This document shows, piece after piece, positions 27,173-35,371 of a stretch of 64,000 bases of DNA. Each line of letters starts with the position of its first letter. The first letter of the stretch is position 1. The stretch lies in assembly GCF_013389455.1 (NCBI RefSeq), contig NZ_CP058278.1:620001-684000 (forward strand). Reading direction: 5' to 3'. Below the pieces are notes generated by a model that was not told the origin of the DNA, searched no databases, and saw only the letters and a program-made list of their open reading frames with translations. The stretch is from Flavobacterium inviolabile (lineage in GTDB: Bacteria > Bacteroidota > Bacteroidia > Flavobacteriales > Flavobacteriaceae). The position numbers and the translations under genes were made by a program.

Positions 27173-27400
27173 GTGAAAACCACGCTAGCACAAATAAAAA
27201 AAGGACAAAAAGCCGTGATCAAGGATTTTAATGTTGATGTAATTCCACTAAAACTTTTAGAAATGGGCTGTCTACCCGGCAATACTGTAGAGCTGTTACA
27301 AATTGCTCCGCTGGGTGATCCGTTATACATTAATGTAAACGATAGTCACGTGGCCATTCGTATCGAAACCGCCAGCCAAATTGAGGTTGAGATTATATAA
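27173..27400 (+). CDS. feoA: FeoA family ferrous-iron transport protein
   Basis: 75 residues, an SH3-like single domain that starts at GTG. The pattern AVIKDFNVDVIPLKLLEMGCLPGNTVELLQIAPLGDPLYINV is the classic FeoA fold. FeoA acts with FeoB in Fe(II) uptake, although its precise biochemical job is not settled. It lies 11 bp upstream of feoB, so they form an operon. Confidence 0.93.
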   Translation: MKTTLAQIKKGQKAVIKDFNVDVIPLKLLEMGCLPGNTVELLQIAPLGDPLYINVNDSHVAIRIETASQIEVEII

Positions 27401-27411
27401 GGAAAAAATTC

Positions 27412-29514
27412 ATGAGTACAAATACGTTAAAAGTAGCCTTAATAGGTAACCCGAATACCGGAAAAACATCCGTCTTTAATCAACTTACCGGTTTAAACCA
27501 ACAAGTAGGGAACTATCCCGGCATCACGGTAGAAAAAAAACAAGGAATCAGCAAACTGTCCCCAACCGTTAAAGCGAATATCCTTGACCTACCCGGAACT
27601 TACAGTTTAAATGCCAGTTCACTTGATGAAAATGTCGTTATCGAATTGTTGATGAACAAAAACGACAAAGACTTTCCGGATGTTGCCGTAGTGGTTAGCG
27701 AAGTGGAAAACTTAAAACGTAATTTATTACTGTTCACTCAGATCAAAGATCTGGAAATTCCAACCATTCTCGTGATCAACATGTCCGACCGAATGGAATA
27801 CAAAGGAATTACGCTTGATATCCCGCTTCTTGAAAAAGAACTTAAAACAAAAATTGCATTGGTCAGTTCCCGAAAAAAAACAGGAATTGAAACACTGAAA
27901 AATTTACTGATCAATTATAAAGAGTTGTCTACCGAACCTTGTTTGAATGCCACCAGTATTGATCCGGAATATTTTAACAGCCTGCGCAATGCTTTCCCGA
28001 ACCAGCTTTTGTACAAACTATGGCTGGTTATAACACAGGACGTTAATTTTGGCGGCCTGCACCGTAATGAAGTTTCGATTAAATCTTTTGTAAAATCGGA
28101 TACCGAATTAAAACGACTGCAGCAAAAAGAAACCATCAAACGATACCAGTTTATCAACGATACGCTTAAACTGACTTACAAAGTAGATACGGCTAATGCC
28201 AGAGATATCCGCAGTAAGCTGGACAGAATATTAACCCATAAGATTTTCGGTTATATCATTTTCTTCGGAATCCTGATGCTGATATTCCAGTCCATTTTCA
28301 GCTGGTCCAGCATCCCGATGGATTTTATAGACGAAAGTTTTGCGTCCTTAAGTGCCTATGCAGCCGAAAACATGCAGCCGGGCGTACTTACCGACCTGAT
28401 TTCGCAGGGAATCATTCCGGGATTGGGCGGAATCATCATTTTCATTCCGCAGATCGCCTTCCTGTTCCTCTTTATTTCCCTATTGGAAGAAAGCGGCTAT
28501 ATGAGCCGTGTGGTATTCTTAATGGACAAGATCATGCGCCGTTTCGGTTTGAGCGGAAAAAGCGTGGTGCCTTTAATTTCGGGAACGGCCTGTGCTATTC
28601 CGGCAATTATGGCGGCACGGAATATTGAAAACTGGAAAGAACGACTGATCACGATATTGGTTACGCCTTTTACCACCTGTTCCGCACGTTTACCGGTATA
28701 TGCCATTTTAATCTCGCTGATTATTCCGCACAAATATATTTTCGGAATATTCAACCTGCAGGGATTGACGCTAATGACGCTTTACCTTTTAGGTTTCGGA
28801 ATGGCTATCTTATCGGCTTATATCCTGAACAAGATTTTAAAAGTAAAAAGCAAATCCTATTTTGTAGTGGAAATGCCGGGTTATAAAGTTCCTTTATTTA
28901 AAAATGTCGCGTTGAATGTTATCGAAAAAACAAAAGCTTTCGTTTTTGGAGCCGGTAAAATCATTCTGGCGTTGTCTGTTATTTTATGGTTTTTAGGTTC
29001 TCACGGACCGGATAAAAACTTTAAAAATGCCGAACAGATCATCGAACAGGAATTAGCTCAGAAAACCATCAGCGGTGAAAAAGAAGATCTGGTTGCTTCA
29101 TTCAAACTGGAAAACTCCTATATCGGAATCATCGGAAAAAGCATTGAACCGGTTATCCGTCCGTTAGGTTACGACTGGAAAATCGGGATTGCCGTGGTCA
29201 GCTCTTTTGCTGCCCGTGAAGTGTTTGTAGGAACACTGGCTACAATATATAGTGTGGGAAGTCATTCTGAAGAGGAAACCACCATTAAAAACCGTATGAA
29301 TGCCGAAATAAATCCGGTAACCGGGGTAAAAATCTTCAACCTGGCCACAGGTGTTTCTTTACTGCTGTTCTATGCTTTTGCCATGCAGTGTATTTCCACG
29401 CTGGCCATTACTAAAAAAGAAACCAACTCCTGGAAATGGCCGGCAATCCAGCTTGTATTCATGAGCGGATTTGCCTATGTTGTTTCCCTGGTTGCTTATC
29501 AAATACTTAGTTAA
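27412..29514 (+). CDS. feoB: Ferrous iron transporter FeoB
   Basis: 700 residues. The N-terminal G domain has G1 GNPNTGKTS (residues 12-20), G3 DLPGT near 60 and G4 NMSD at 123-126. A helical GDI-like spacer follows, then the membrane part from about residue 275 with two Gate segments (SGTACAIPAIMAARN and SSFAAREVFVGTLATIYS) that bear the ion-path cysteine-containing motif. It imports Fe(II) across the inner membrane. The operon is feoA-feoB-Cys-rich protein, with the small gene starting 1 bp after the stop. Confidence 0.97.
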   Translation: MSTNTLKVALIGNPNTGKTSVFNQLTGLNQQVGNYPGITVEKKQGISKLSPTVKANILDLPGTYSLNASSLDENVVIELLMNKNDKDFPDVAVVVSEVENLKRNLLLFTQIKDLEIPTILVINMSDRMEYKGITLDIPLLEKELKTKIALVSSRKKTGIETLKNLLINYKELSTEPCLNATSIDPEYFNSLRNAFPNQLLYKLWLVITQDVNFGGLHRNEVSIKSFVKSDTELKRLQQKETIKRYQFINDTLKLTYKVDTANARDIRSKLDRILTHKIFGYIIFFGILMLIFQSIFSWSSIPMDFIDESFASLSAYAAENMQPGVLTDLISQGIIPGLGGIIIFIPQIAFLFLFISLLEESGYMSRVVFLMDKIMRRFGLSGKSVVPLISGTACAIPAIMAARNIENWKERLITILVTPFTTCSARLPVYAILISLIIPHKYIFGIFNLQGLTLMTLYLLGFGMAILSAYILNKILKVKSKSYFVVEMPGYKVPLFKNVALNVIEKTKAFVFGAGKIILALSVILWFLGSHGPDKNFKNAEQIIEQELAQKTISGEKEDLVASFKLENSYIGIIGKSIEPVIRPLGYDWKIGIAVVSSFAAREVFVGTLATIYSVGSHSEEETTIKNRMNAEINPVTGVKIFNLATGVSLLLFYAFAMQCISTLAITKKETNSWKWPAIQLVFMSGFAYVVSLVAYQILS

Positions 29515-29515
29515 T

Positions 29516-29641
29516 ATGGTAGACTATCAGCAAATAGCCGTTTATGTTATCCTCGCAGCTGCCGTACTTTTCCTGATCCGGAAATACCTTTGGAAAAAGA
29601 AAAAGAAGAACTGCGGCGGACCCGATTGCGGCTGCAGTTAA
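29516..29641 (+). CDS. FeoB-associated Cys-rich small membrane protein
   Basis: A 41-residue frame from the ATG at 29516 to the TAA at 29641. One membrane segment (about residues 6-22, IAVYVILAAAVLFLIRKYLW) is followed by a lysine-rich stretch and a Cys-rich tail, CGGPDCGCS. The arrangement and position after feoB match the small FeoB-associated Cys-rich membrane proteins (PF12669 type). Cys residues may ligate iron, but the role is unproven. Its end overlaps the convergent Nramp gene by 4 bp. Confidence 0.82.
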   Translation: MVDYQQIAVYVILAAAVLFLIRKYLWKKKKKNCGGPDCGCS

Positions 29642-31524
29642 TGATCTTTAACGATCAGTAAAGGAATCGTGATACTGTGACGAACGGCATCTACTGTGGT
29701 TCCGAATAGCAGGTCCTTAAACCAGTTGTGTCCGTGTGCTCCAAGAATCAGTATGTCAAAATTATTTTCATTGACCACTTTGGCAATACTCTTTTTCGGA
29801 CTGCCAAAATCCAGTTTGATTGCCACTTTGTAGCCTTTGGCTTCCAGTGTTTTCTTATAGGCTTCCAGATACAAATGGTCGCTTGACGTTTCGAAATCGT
29901 GGATTTCTTCTCCGTATATCATAGCTCCAACCGTTTCTACCACGTGAATAATGGTATAATGCGCTTCTTTGCCGCCCAGTTGTAACGCCCTCGAAATACT
30001 CTTCTGGTCTGTTTTGGAAAAATCCAGCGCAATGGCAATATTGGCATAGATCATGGGTGCATCTGCCTCACTTACGACAATCTCGTTAATATGCGGTACT
30101 AATTTCGGATTTGACCATTTTTTATCGACTATCGGTTTGATGATAATATACACTAAAAGGGCTGCCGCACCTACGGCAAAAGGAACAACAAAAGCCCAGA
30201 TATACACCGGATGTTCCGATTCCTGCAGCCAGGTTACAATTTCATCAAAAACCAGTTTTGCATTCAGGGCAACAATAATCAAAGCCACCAACCAGGAAGA
30301 GATCTTTGTCCATTTTCCGATTGCAAAACCCTGCATTTTTTTATTATCACTCACAAAATGTATCAGCGGAATAATCGCAAATCCCAATTGCAGACTCAGG
30401 ACTACCTGGCTCAGCAGCAGCAGTTTTCCAGTGGCTTCTTCTCCAAAATAAACAATTGCCACAAATGCCGGAATAATAGCGATTAACCGTGTAATAATAC
30501 GGCGCACCCACGGCTGTATCCTCAAATTCAGATAGCCTTCCATCACGATCTGCCCGGCGAGTGTGCCGGTAATTGTGGAACTTTGCCCGGCGGCAATGAG
30601 CGCTAAGGCAAATAGCACCGAAGCCCAGTGTGTTCCCAGCAACGGCTCCAGCAAACGGTGTGCGTCCTGGATTTCCGCTACTTCAAACATGCCGTTTTTA
30701 TAAAAGGCTGCCGCCGCTAAAATCAATATCGCGGCATTTACAAAAAAGGCCAGGTTCAATGCAATTAAAGAGTCAAAGAAATTGTAGCGTATTGCCTGTT
30801 TAATCCCTTTTGGCGAACGGTCGAACTTCCGGGTCTGTACCAAAGAAGAATGCAGGTATAAATTATGCGGCATTACCGTTGCCCCGATAATCCCTATTGC
30901 GATATATAAAGCAGTGCTATCCGGAATGGAAGGAATCAGTCCTTTGGCAATTTCGGTCACATCCGGTTTGGCTAAAAACATTTCTATTAAAAACGACATC
31001 CCTATTATGGCGATAAGGGCAATGATAAACGCTTCCATTTTCCGGATGCCTTTATTGAGCAGGAACAGCAATAAAAAAGTATCCAGCATGGTGATACTCA
31101 CACCCCAAAGCAGCGGAATGTCAAAAAGCAGCTGTAACCCGATCGCCATTCCCAGTACTTCCGCCAGGTCGCAGGCAGCAATGGCTATTTCGGCTAAAAA
31201 ATACAGCACAAAATTCACCGGACGGGAATAGGTGTCTCGCGAGGCTTGCGCCAAATCCCGCTGGCGGACAATGCCCAGACGGGCACTGAGGCTCTGCAAC
31301 AGCAGCGCCATGATATTGGACATCAGCAAAACCCAAATCAGCTGGTAGCCAAACTGACTTCCTCCCGCAATATCCGTCGCCCAGTTTCCGGGATCCATAT
31401 AGCCCACGCTCACCATGTAAGCCGGACCAAAAAAAGCAAGGATCTTTTTCCAGACGGTCGTGTTCTGGACTATTGCAACAGATTCATGAACTTCTTCCAG
31501 TGAATTGGTGGTTTTCTTTGCCAT
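29638..31524 (-). CDS. mntH: Nramp divalent-metal transporter fused to a universal-stress (Usp) domain
   Basis: 628 residues. Residues 1-470 are an Nramp (Mn/Fe proton symporter) with the signatures DPGNWATD near 45 and MPHNLYLHSS near 218, and about 11 membrane segments. Residues about 485-628 form a cytosolic Usp fold: MIYANIAIALDFSKTDQKSI, then ILGAHGHNWFKDLLFGTTVDAVRHS, with the nucleotide-binding G-x2-G-x9-G(S/T) type loop. The classical MntH is about 410 residues, so the Usp tail is an extension that could sense ATP or stress. It follows the metal-dependent regulator by 1 bp, so they form an operon. Confidence 0.93.
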   Translation of the reverse strand: MAKKTTNSLEEVHESVAIVQNTTVWKKILAFFGPAYMVSVGYMDPGNWATDIAGGSQFGYQLIWVLLMSNIMALLLQSLSARLGIVRQRDLAQASRDTYSRPVNFVLYFLAEIAIAACDLAEVLGMAIGLQLLFDIPLLWGVSITMLDTFLLLFLLNKGIRKMEAFIIALIAIIGMSFLIEMFLAKPDVTEIAKGLIPSIPDSTALYIAIGIIGATVMPHNLYLHSSLVQTRKFDRSPKGIKQAIRYNFFDSLIALNLAFFVNAAILILAAAAFYKNGMFEVAEIQDAHRLLEPLLGTHWASVLFALALIAAGQSSTITGTLAGQIVMEGYLNLRIQPWVRRIITRLIAIIPAFVAIVYFGEEATGKLLLLSQVVLSLQLGFAIIPLIHFVSDNKKMQGFAIGKWTKISSWLVALIIVALNAKLVFDEIVTWLQESEHPVYIWAFVVPFAVGAAALLVYIIIKPIVDKKWSNPKLVPHINEIVVSEADAPMIYANIAIALDFSKTDQKSISRALQLGGKEAHYTIIHVVETVGAMIYGEEIHDFETSSDHLYLEAYKKTLEAKGYKVAIKLDFGSPKKSIAKVVNENNFDILILGAHGHNWFKDLLFGTTVDAVRHSITIPLLIVKDH

Positions 31525-31525
31525 A

Positions 31526-32182
31526 TTAATGCTCTATTTTTACAAAAAGATTATTGGCAATCTTATTGGAGATAATCATTTCTTTTCCTTCCACTTTTAT
31601 CGTCAGCGACATATCGAACGTTTCTTTACTGAGCACTTCAATTTTTGATCCTAACGCGATTTGCTGTTTGTCCAGGTATTGCAAAAAATTGGCCGATGAG
31701 TCCTTAACACCCACACAAATTCCTTTTTGCTGCACTTCCAGATCGGACAATAATTGTTTGTCTATTTTTTTAATTTCTCCTTTCGCATTCGGAATCGGGT
31801 CGCCATGCGGATCTTCCGTTGGAAATCCCAGATAGGCATCCAGTTTATTAATCAGCTTTTCCGATTTGATATGTTCCAGTTCTTCTGCCACATCATGAAC
31901 CTCATCCCAGGAAAAATCAAGCTTTTCCACTAAGAAAACTTCCCATAAACGATGCTTGCGCACAATCATTTTTGCCGCCAAAGCGCCTTTTTCTGTCAGC
32001 GTAACCCCCTGGTATTTCTGATAAAGGATCAAATCTTTCTCTGCCAGTTTCTTTACCATGTCTGTTACCGATGAAGCTTTACTTTCAATCATTCCGGCAA
32101 TGGCATTTGTATTTACTCCTCTTGGCGATACAACAGACAAGTGATAGATTACTTTTAGATAGTTTTCTTCTGAATGCGTCAT
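31526..32182 (-). CDS. DtxR/MntR-type metal-dependent transcriptional regulator
   Basis: 218 residues, the long form with three domains: winged helix at 1-70 (MTHSEENYLKVIYHLSVVSP, then VTDMVKKLAEKDLILYQKYQGVTLTEKG), helical dimerisation and metal-binding domain with HDVAEELEHI near 95, and a C-terminal FeoA/SH3-like domain. It probably senses Mn(II) or Fe(II) and represses uptake when metal is sufficient. It is first in the operon with the Nramp gene and divergent from a TonB receptor. A palindrome between them is a likely operator. Confidence 0.92.
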   Translation of the reverse strand: MTHSEENYLKVIYHLSVVSPRGVNTNAIAGMIESKASSVTDMVKKLAEKDLILYQKYQGVTLTEKGALAAKMIVRKHRLWEVFLVEKLDFSWDEVHDVAEELEHIKSEKLINKLDAYLGFPTEDPHGDPIPNAKGEIKKIDKQLLSDLEVQQKGICVGVKDSSANFLQYLDKQQIALGSKIEVLSKETFDMSLTIKVEGKEMIISNKIANNLFVKIEH

Positions 32183-32201
32183 TTGTTAAATTTTACGAAT
32201 T

Positions 32202-32228
32202 CAAAAATACAATTTTTTTTGATTCAAA
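32202..32228 (-). promoter_or_regulatory. Putative promoter of the MntR-type regulator-Nramp operon
   Basis: On the minus strand TATTTTTG (32209-32202) is a TAnnTTTG match, with TTTG at 32228-32225 upstream at about 15 bp spacing, slightly short of the typical 17-23. The start of the regulator lies 20 bp downstream. Confidence 0.4.
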
Positions 32229-32253
32229 AAATATTTTTAGCTTTGCCTAAAAA
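32218..32253 (+). promoter_or_regulatory. Promoter of the TonB receptor gene overlapping a DtxR/MntR-like operator
   Basis: TTTG (32218-32221) and TAGCTTTG (32238-32245) form a flavobacterial promoter with a 16-bp spacer. The palindrome TTTTTAG-CTTTGC-CTAAAAA (32234-32253) has 7-bp perfect arms and covers the -7 box. Its centre resembles DtxR-family boxes (TTAGG-type arms). The position in the divergent spacer of a DtxR-type gene supports repression of the receptor by metal-loaded regulator. Not experimentally shown. Confidence 0.6.
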
Positions 32254-32282
32254 TTAATTTAAACATAATCTAAAATAAAATT

Positions 32283-34541
32283 GTGAAAAATCTAATCCCA
32301 TTGCTCGCCATTTGCTTACTTTCCGGTTATTTCGCTGCTGCTCAAACCGTAATTAAAGGGAAAGTAACTTCCGACGGAATACCGTTACAATATGCCAATG
32401 TTGTTATTGACAAATTAAAAAAGGGTGCATCGGCAGATGCAGACGGGAATTACACGCTCGAAAAAGTAGCCCGCGGGAATTATGAGATCCAGGTTTCTTT
32501 TACCGGATTTAAGGCACAACGAAAAAATATTACGATTAGTGACACGACAACCGTTATACTGAATTTTGATCTGAAAGAAAACAATTCACTGGATGAAGTT
32601 GTGGTCACCGGTACACTGAAAGCGGTGAACAGAATCGAAAGCCCTGTTCCCGTTGAAGTGTACAAGCCTACTTTTTTTAAAAAGAATCCCACTTCCAATA
32701 TTTTTGAGGCACTGCAAAACGTAAACGGCGTTCGTCCGCAGTTAAATTGCAATGTCTGCAATACCGGTGATATTCACATCAACGGACTGGAAGGTCCTTA
32801 CACGCTGGTTTTAATTGACGGTATGCCTATCGTGAGCGGTTTGTCGACCGTTTACGGCTTGTCCGGAATTCCGAATTCTTTACTGGAACGCGTAGAAGTG
32901 GTTAAAGGTCCTGCTTCTTCTCTTTACGGCAGTGAAGCCGTTGGCGGACTGATCAATATTATTACCAAAAGCCCTACAAATGCCCCGGTTGTATCTGCGG
33001 ATGCTTTCGGAACCAGTTGGGGTGAAGTAAATGCCGATCTGGGTTTTAAAGCGAATGTAGGGAAAGCTGCTTCCCTTTTAACCGGAATCAACTATTTCAA
33101 TTACAGCAATCCGATTGACAACAATCATGATAATTTTACCGATGTTACCCTGCAGGACAGGATTTCCGTTTTTCAGAAATGGAACTTTAACCGGAAAAGC
33201 AATAAATTATTTTCCGTTGCCGGACGTTATTTTTATGAAGATCGCTGGGGAGGAGAAATGCAATGGGAGAAAAAATACCGTGGCGGCAGTGAAGTATACG
33301 GCGAGAGCATCTACACCAAACGCTGGGAATTATTAGGAGCTTACGAATTGCCGGTCAGCGAAAAGATGCTGTTTAATTTCTCCTATACCGATCACGACCA
33401 GAATTCCGTATATGGAAACATCCCTTACCTGGCCCAGCAGCGCATTGGTTTCGGGCAATTAACCTGGGATAAAAAAGCCGGCAGTCATGATTTGTTGTTT
33501 GGTACGGCCATACGCTATCAGTATTACAACGACAATACGCCGGCGACAAAAACAGCCGATGAAACCTGGATTCCGAGTCTTTTTGTTCAGGACGAGATCC
33601 GACTGGCTTCCAAACACAGCCTTTTACTGGGAGCGCGTTATGATTACAACAGCAATCACGGTTCCATATTCACGCCTCGCTTTGCTTATAAATGGAAAGC
33701 TTCCGACACGGATATTATCCGGTTAAATGCCGGAACCGGATTTAGAATCGTTAACCTGTTTACAGAAGAACACGCCGCATTAACCGGTTCCCGCGAAGTA
33801 ATCGTTCAGGAAGAGCTGAAACCGGAACGTTCTTATAATGTCAACCTGAACTATCTGAAGAAAATATATACCGAAAACGGCAATTTCATCGGCCTGGAAG
33901 CCAGTGCCTGGTATACTTATTTTACCAATTCGATTATCCCGGATTATGACACCAATCCGAACCAGATTATTTATAAAAACTTAGACGGCCATGCCATTAC
34001 AAAAGGGATCAGTACCAATATTGATATGGTTTTTAACAACGGTTTAAAAGTGATTTTGGGTGCAACCTATATGGATGTCAACAAAACCGAAAACGGCGTG
34101 ACTACACGCCAGATGCTGACGGAGCGTTTTTCCGGAACCTGGGCTATTTCCTACCGCATCAATAAATTACATCTTGACATTGACTATACCGGAAACCTCT
34201 ACGGACCGATGCGTCTTCCTGTATTGGGACCACTGGATCCCCGCAGTGAGTTTTCCCCGACCTGGAGCATTCAAAACATCCAGCTGACCTATAACAAAAT
34301 CAAAAACTTTGAAATTTACGGCGGGGTAAAAAACCTGCTGAACTGGACTCCGAACAAAGGGAATCCGTTTATCATTGCCCGGGCAAACGATCCTTTCGAC
34401 CAGAATGTACAATATGACAACAGCGGCAACGTTATCCCTACAGCAGACAATCCTTATGCCCTGACTTTTGATCCGAGCTATGTTTACGGACCGAATCAGG
34501 GTATCAGAGGGTTCTTAGGAGTGCGCTATACTTTAAAATAA
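32283..34541 (+). CDS. TonB-dependent receptor (carboxypeptidase-regulatory-like N-domain)
   Basis: 752 residues, GTG start. A signal peptide is followed by a CarboxypepD_reg-like domain (about 20-100: VIKGKVTSDGIPLQYANV), a plug (about 115-215) with ERVEVVKGPASSLYGSEAVGGLINII, and a 22-strand-type barrel to the C-terminal aromatic YTLK. An unusual Cys pair (NCNVCNTG) lies in the plug before GDIHING. The promoter overlaps a DtxR-like palindrome, so the substrate is likely a metal chelate; iron or manganese cannot be told apart. The stop overlaps the ATG of the following thioredoxin by one base. Confidence 0.9.
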   Translation: MKNLIPLLAICLLSGYFAAAQTVIKGKVTSDGIPLQYANVVIDKLKKGASADADGNYTLEKVARGNYEIQVSFTGFKAQRKNITISDTTTVILNFDLKENNSLDEVVVTGTLKAVNRIESPVPVEVYKPTFFKKNPTSNIFEALQNVNGVRPQLNCNVCNTGDIHINGLEGPYTLVLIDGMPIVSGLSTVYGLSGIPNSLLERVEVVKGPASSLYGSEAVGGLINIITKSPTNAPVVSADAFGTSWGEVNADLGFKANVGKAASLLTGINYFNYSNPIDNNHDNFTDVTLQDRISVFQKWNFNRKSNKLFSVAGRYFYEDRWGGEMQWEKKYRGGSEVYGESIYTKRWELLGAYELPVSEKMLFNFSYTDHDQNSVYGNIPYLAQQRIGFGQLTWDKKAGSHDLLFGTAIRYQYYNDNTPATKTADETWIPSLFVQDEIRLASKHSLLLGARYDYNSNHGSIFTPRFAYKWKASDTDIIRLNAGTGFRIVNLFTEEHAALTGSREVIVQEELKPERSYNVNLNYLKKIYTENGNFIGLEASAWYTYFTNSIIPDYDTNPNQIIYKNLDGHAITKGISTNIDMVFNNGLKVILGATYMDVNKTENGVTTRQMLTERFSGTWAISYRINKLHLDIDYTGNLYGPMRLPVLGPLDPRSEFSPTWSIQNIQLTYNKIKNFEIYGGVKNLLNWTPNKGNPFIIARANDPFDQNVQYDNSGNVIPTADNPYALTFDPSYVYGPNQGIRGFLGVRYTLK

Positions 34542-35011
34542 TGAGCAAAAAGTTCTACTATATATGCGTTCTCTTTTGGGTGATTCCTTCTGGTTTTGCC
34601 CAATTGAAAACGCATACTTTTGAGGAAGCCGAAAGTTTGGCGAAACAAAATCCGAAACCGTATTTTGTTTTTGTCCATACATCATGGTGCAAATACTGCA
34701 AAATGATGGAAAAAACAACGTTTCAGAATCCGGAGATCATCGCCTTGCTAAACGAGTCCTTTTACTATATACCCTTTGATGCCGAAAGCAAAACCGATAT
34801 TTCCTTCTACCATCAGGTCTATCATTTCAAACCCACCGGAAACAATACCGGGCATCATGAATTAGCCTACGAATTAGGGAATATGGAAAAACAGCTTTCC
34901 TTTCCTGCCGTTTGTCTGCTCGATACCGATTACCGGATCCTGTTTCAGCACAATCAATTCTTAAAGGCTAAAGAGCTGAAAACCATTCTCGAAAAAAGCC
35001 TTAAAAAATAA
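34541..35011 (+). CDS. Exported thioredoxin-family protein
   Basis: 156 residues. A signal peptide (ends FAQ) is followed by a thioredoxin fold with the active site W49-C50-K-Y-C53 (VHTSWCKYCKMM). A long insert precedes the cis-Pro region (LSFPAVCLLD). Its ATG overlaps the receptor stop (TAATG), which points to translational coupling. It may reduce or isomerise disulfides in the receptor or in periplasmic metal-handling proteins; the Cys pair in the receptor plug is an attractive but untested target. Confidence 0.88.
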   Translation: MSKKFYYICVLFWVIPSGFAQLKTHTFEEAESLAKQNPKPYFVFVHTSWCKYCKMMEKTTFQNPEIIALLNESFYYIPFDAESKTDISFYHQVYHFKPTGNNTGHHELAYELGNMEKQLSFPAVCLLDTDYRILFQHNQFLKAKELKTILEKSLKK

Positions 35012-35038
35012 TTTTCCAAAACGGCCGGAACGCCCCGA

Positions 35039-35065
35039 TCTGACGTTTTTTCACAAAATGTCAGA
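35039..35065 (+). other. Hairpin after the thioredoxin gene
   Basis: An 11-bp stem TCTGACGTTTT / AAAATGTCAGA (one G-U pair) with a 5-base loop, without a strong T tail. It may be a weak terminator or a 3' processing structure. The rest of the 360-bp gap is AT-rich and leads to the next promoter. Confidence 0.35.
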
Positions 35066-35299
35066 TAAAATTATTCTTCATCTTCAAAATAACTGAAATT
35101 AAATTTTCATTAACTTTTACGACCCTTTTTTTTAGTAACGGTTATTATACTTCACAATTATCCCGATACAGCAAAAATATACGTTAAAATATTGCCAAAA
35201 AACCATCTTCTTAACATCGGAAAATTCATTCAAAAAAAGCGCCTAACAAAAACATAAAATACTATATTACAACGTTTTAAAAATAAAAAAAATATTAAA

Positions 35300-35339
35300 C
35301 GGATATCTTTTTTTATCCGATTTGGAACCTTTAAATTTG
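35300..35339 (+). promoter_or_regulatory. Palindrome and -7 box upstream of the siderophore receptor
   Basis: CGGATA-TCTTTTTT-TATCCG (35300-35319) is an inverted repeat with 6-bp arms. TAAATTTG (35332-35339) is a perfect TAnnTTTG box 33 bp before the ATG. The palindrome lies over the -33 region, a typical repressor site; the regulator is unknown. Confidence 0.45.
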
Positions 35340-35371
35340 TATTGTTTTTATTAAGTCTAAATAATATAAAT

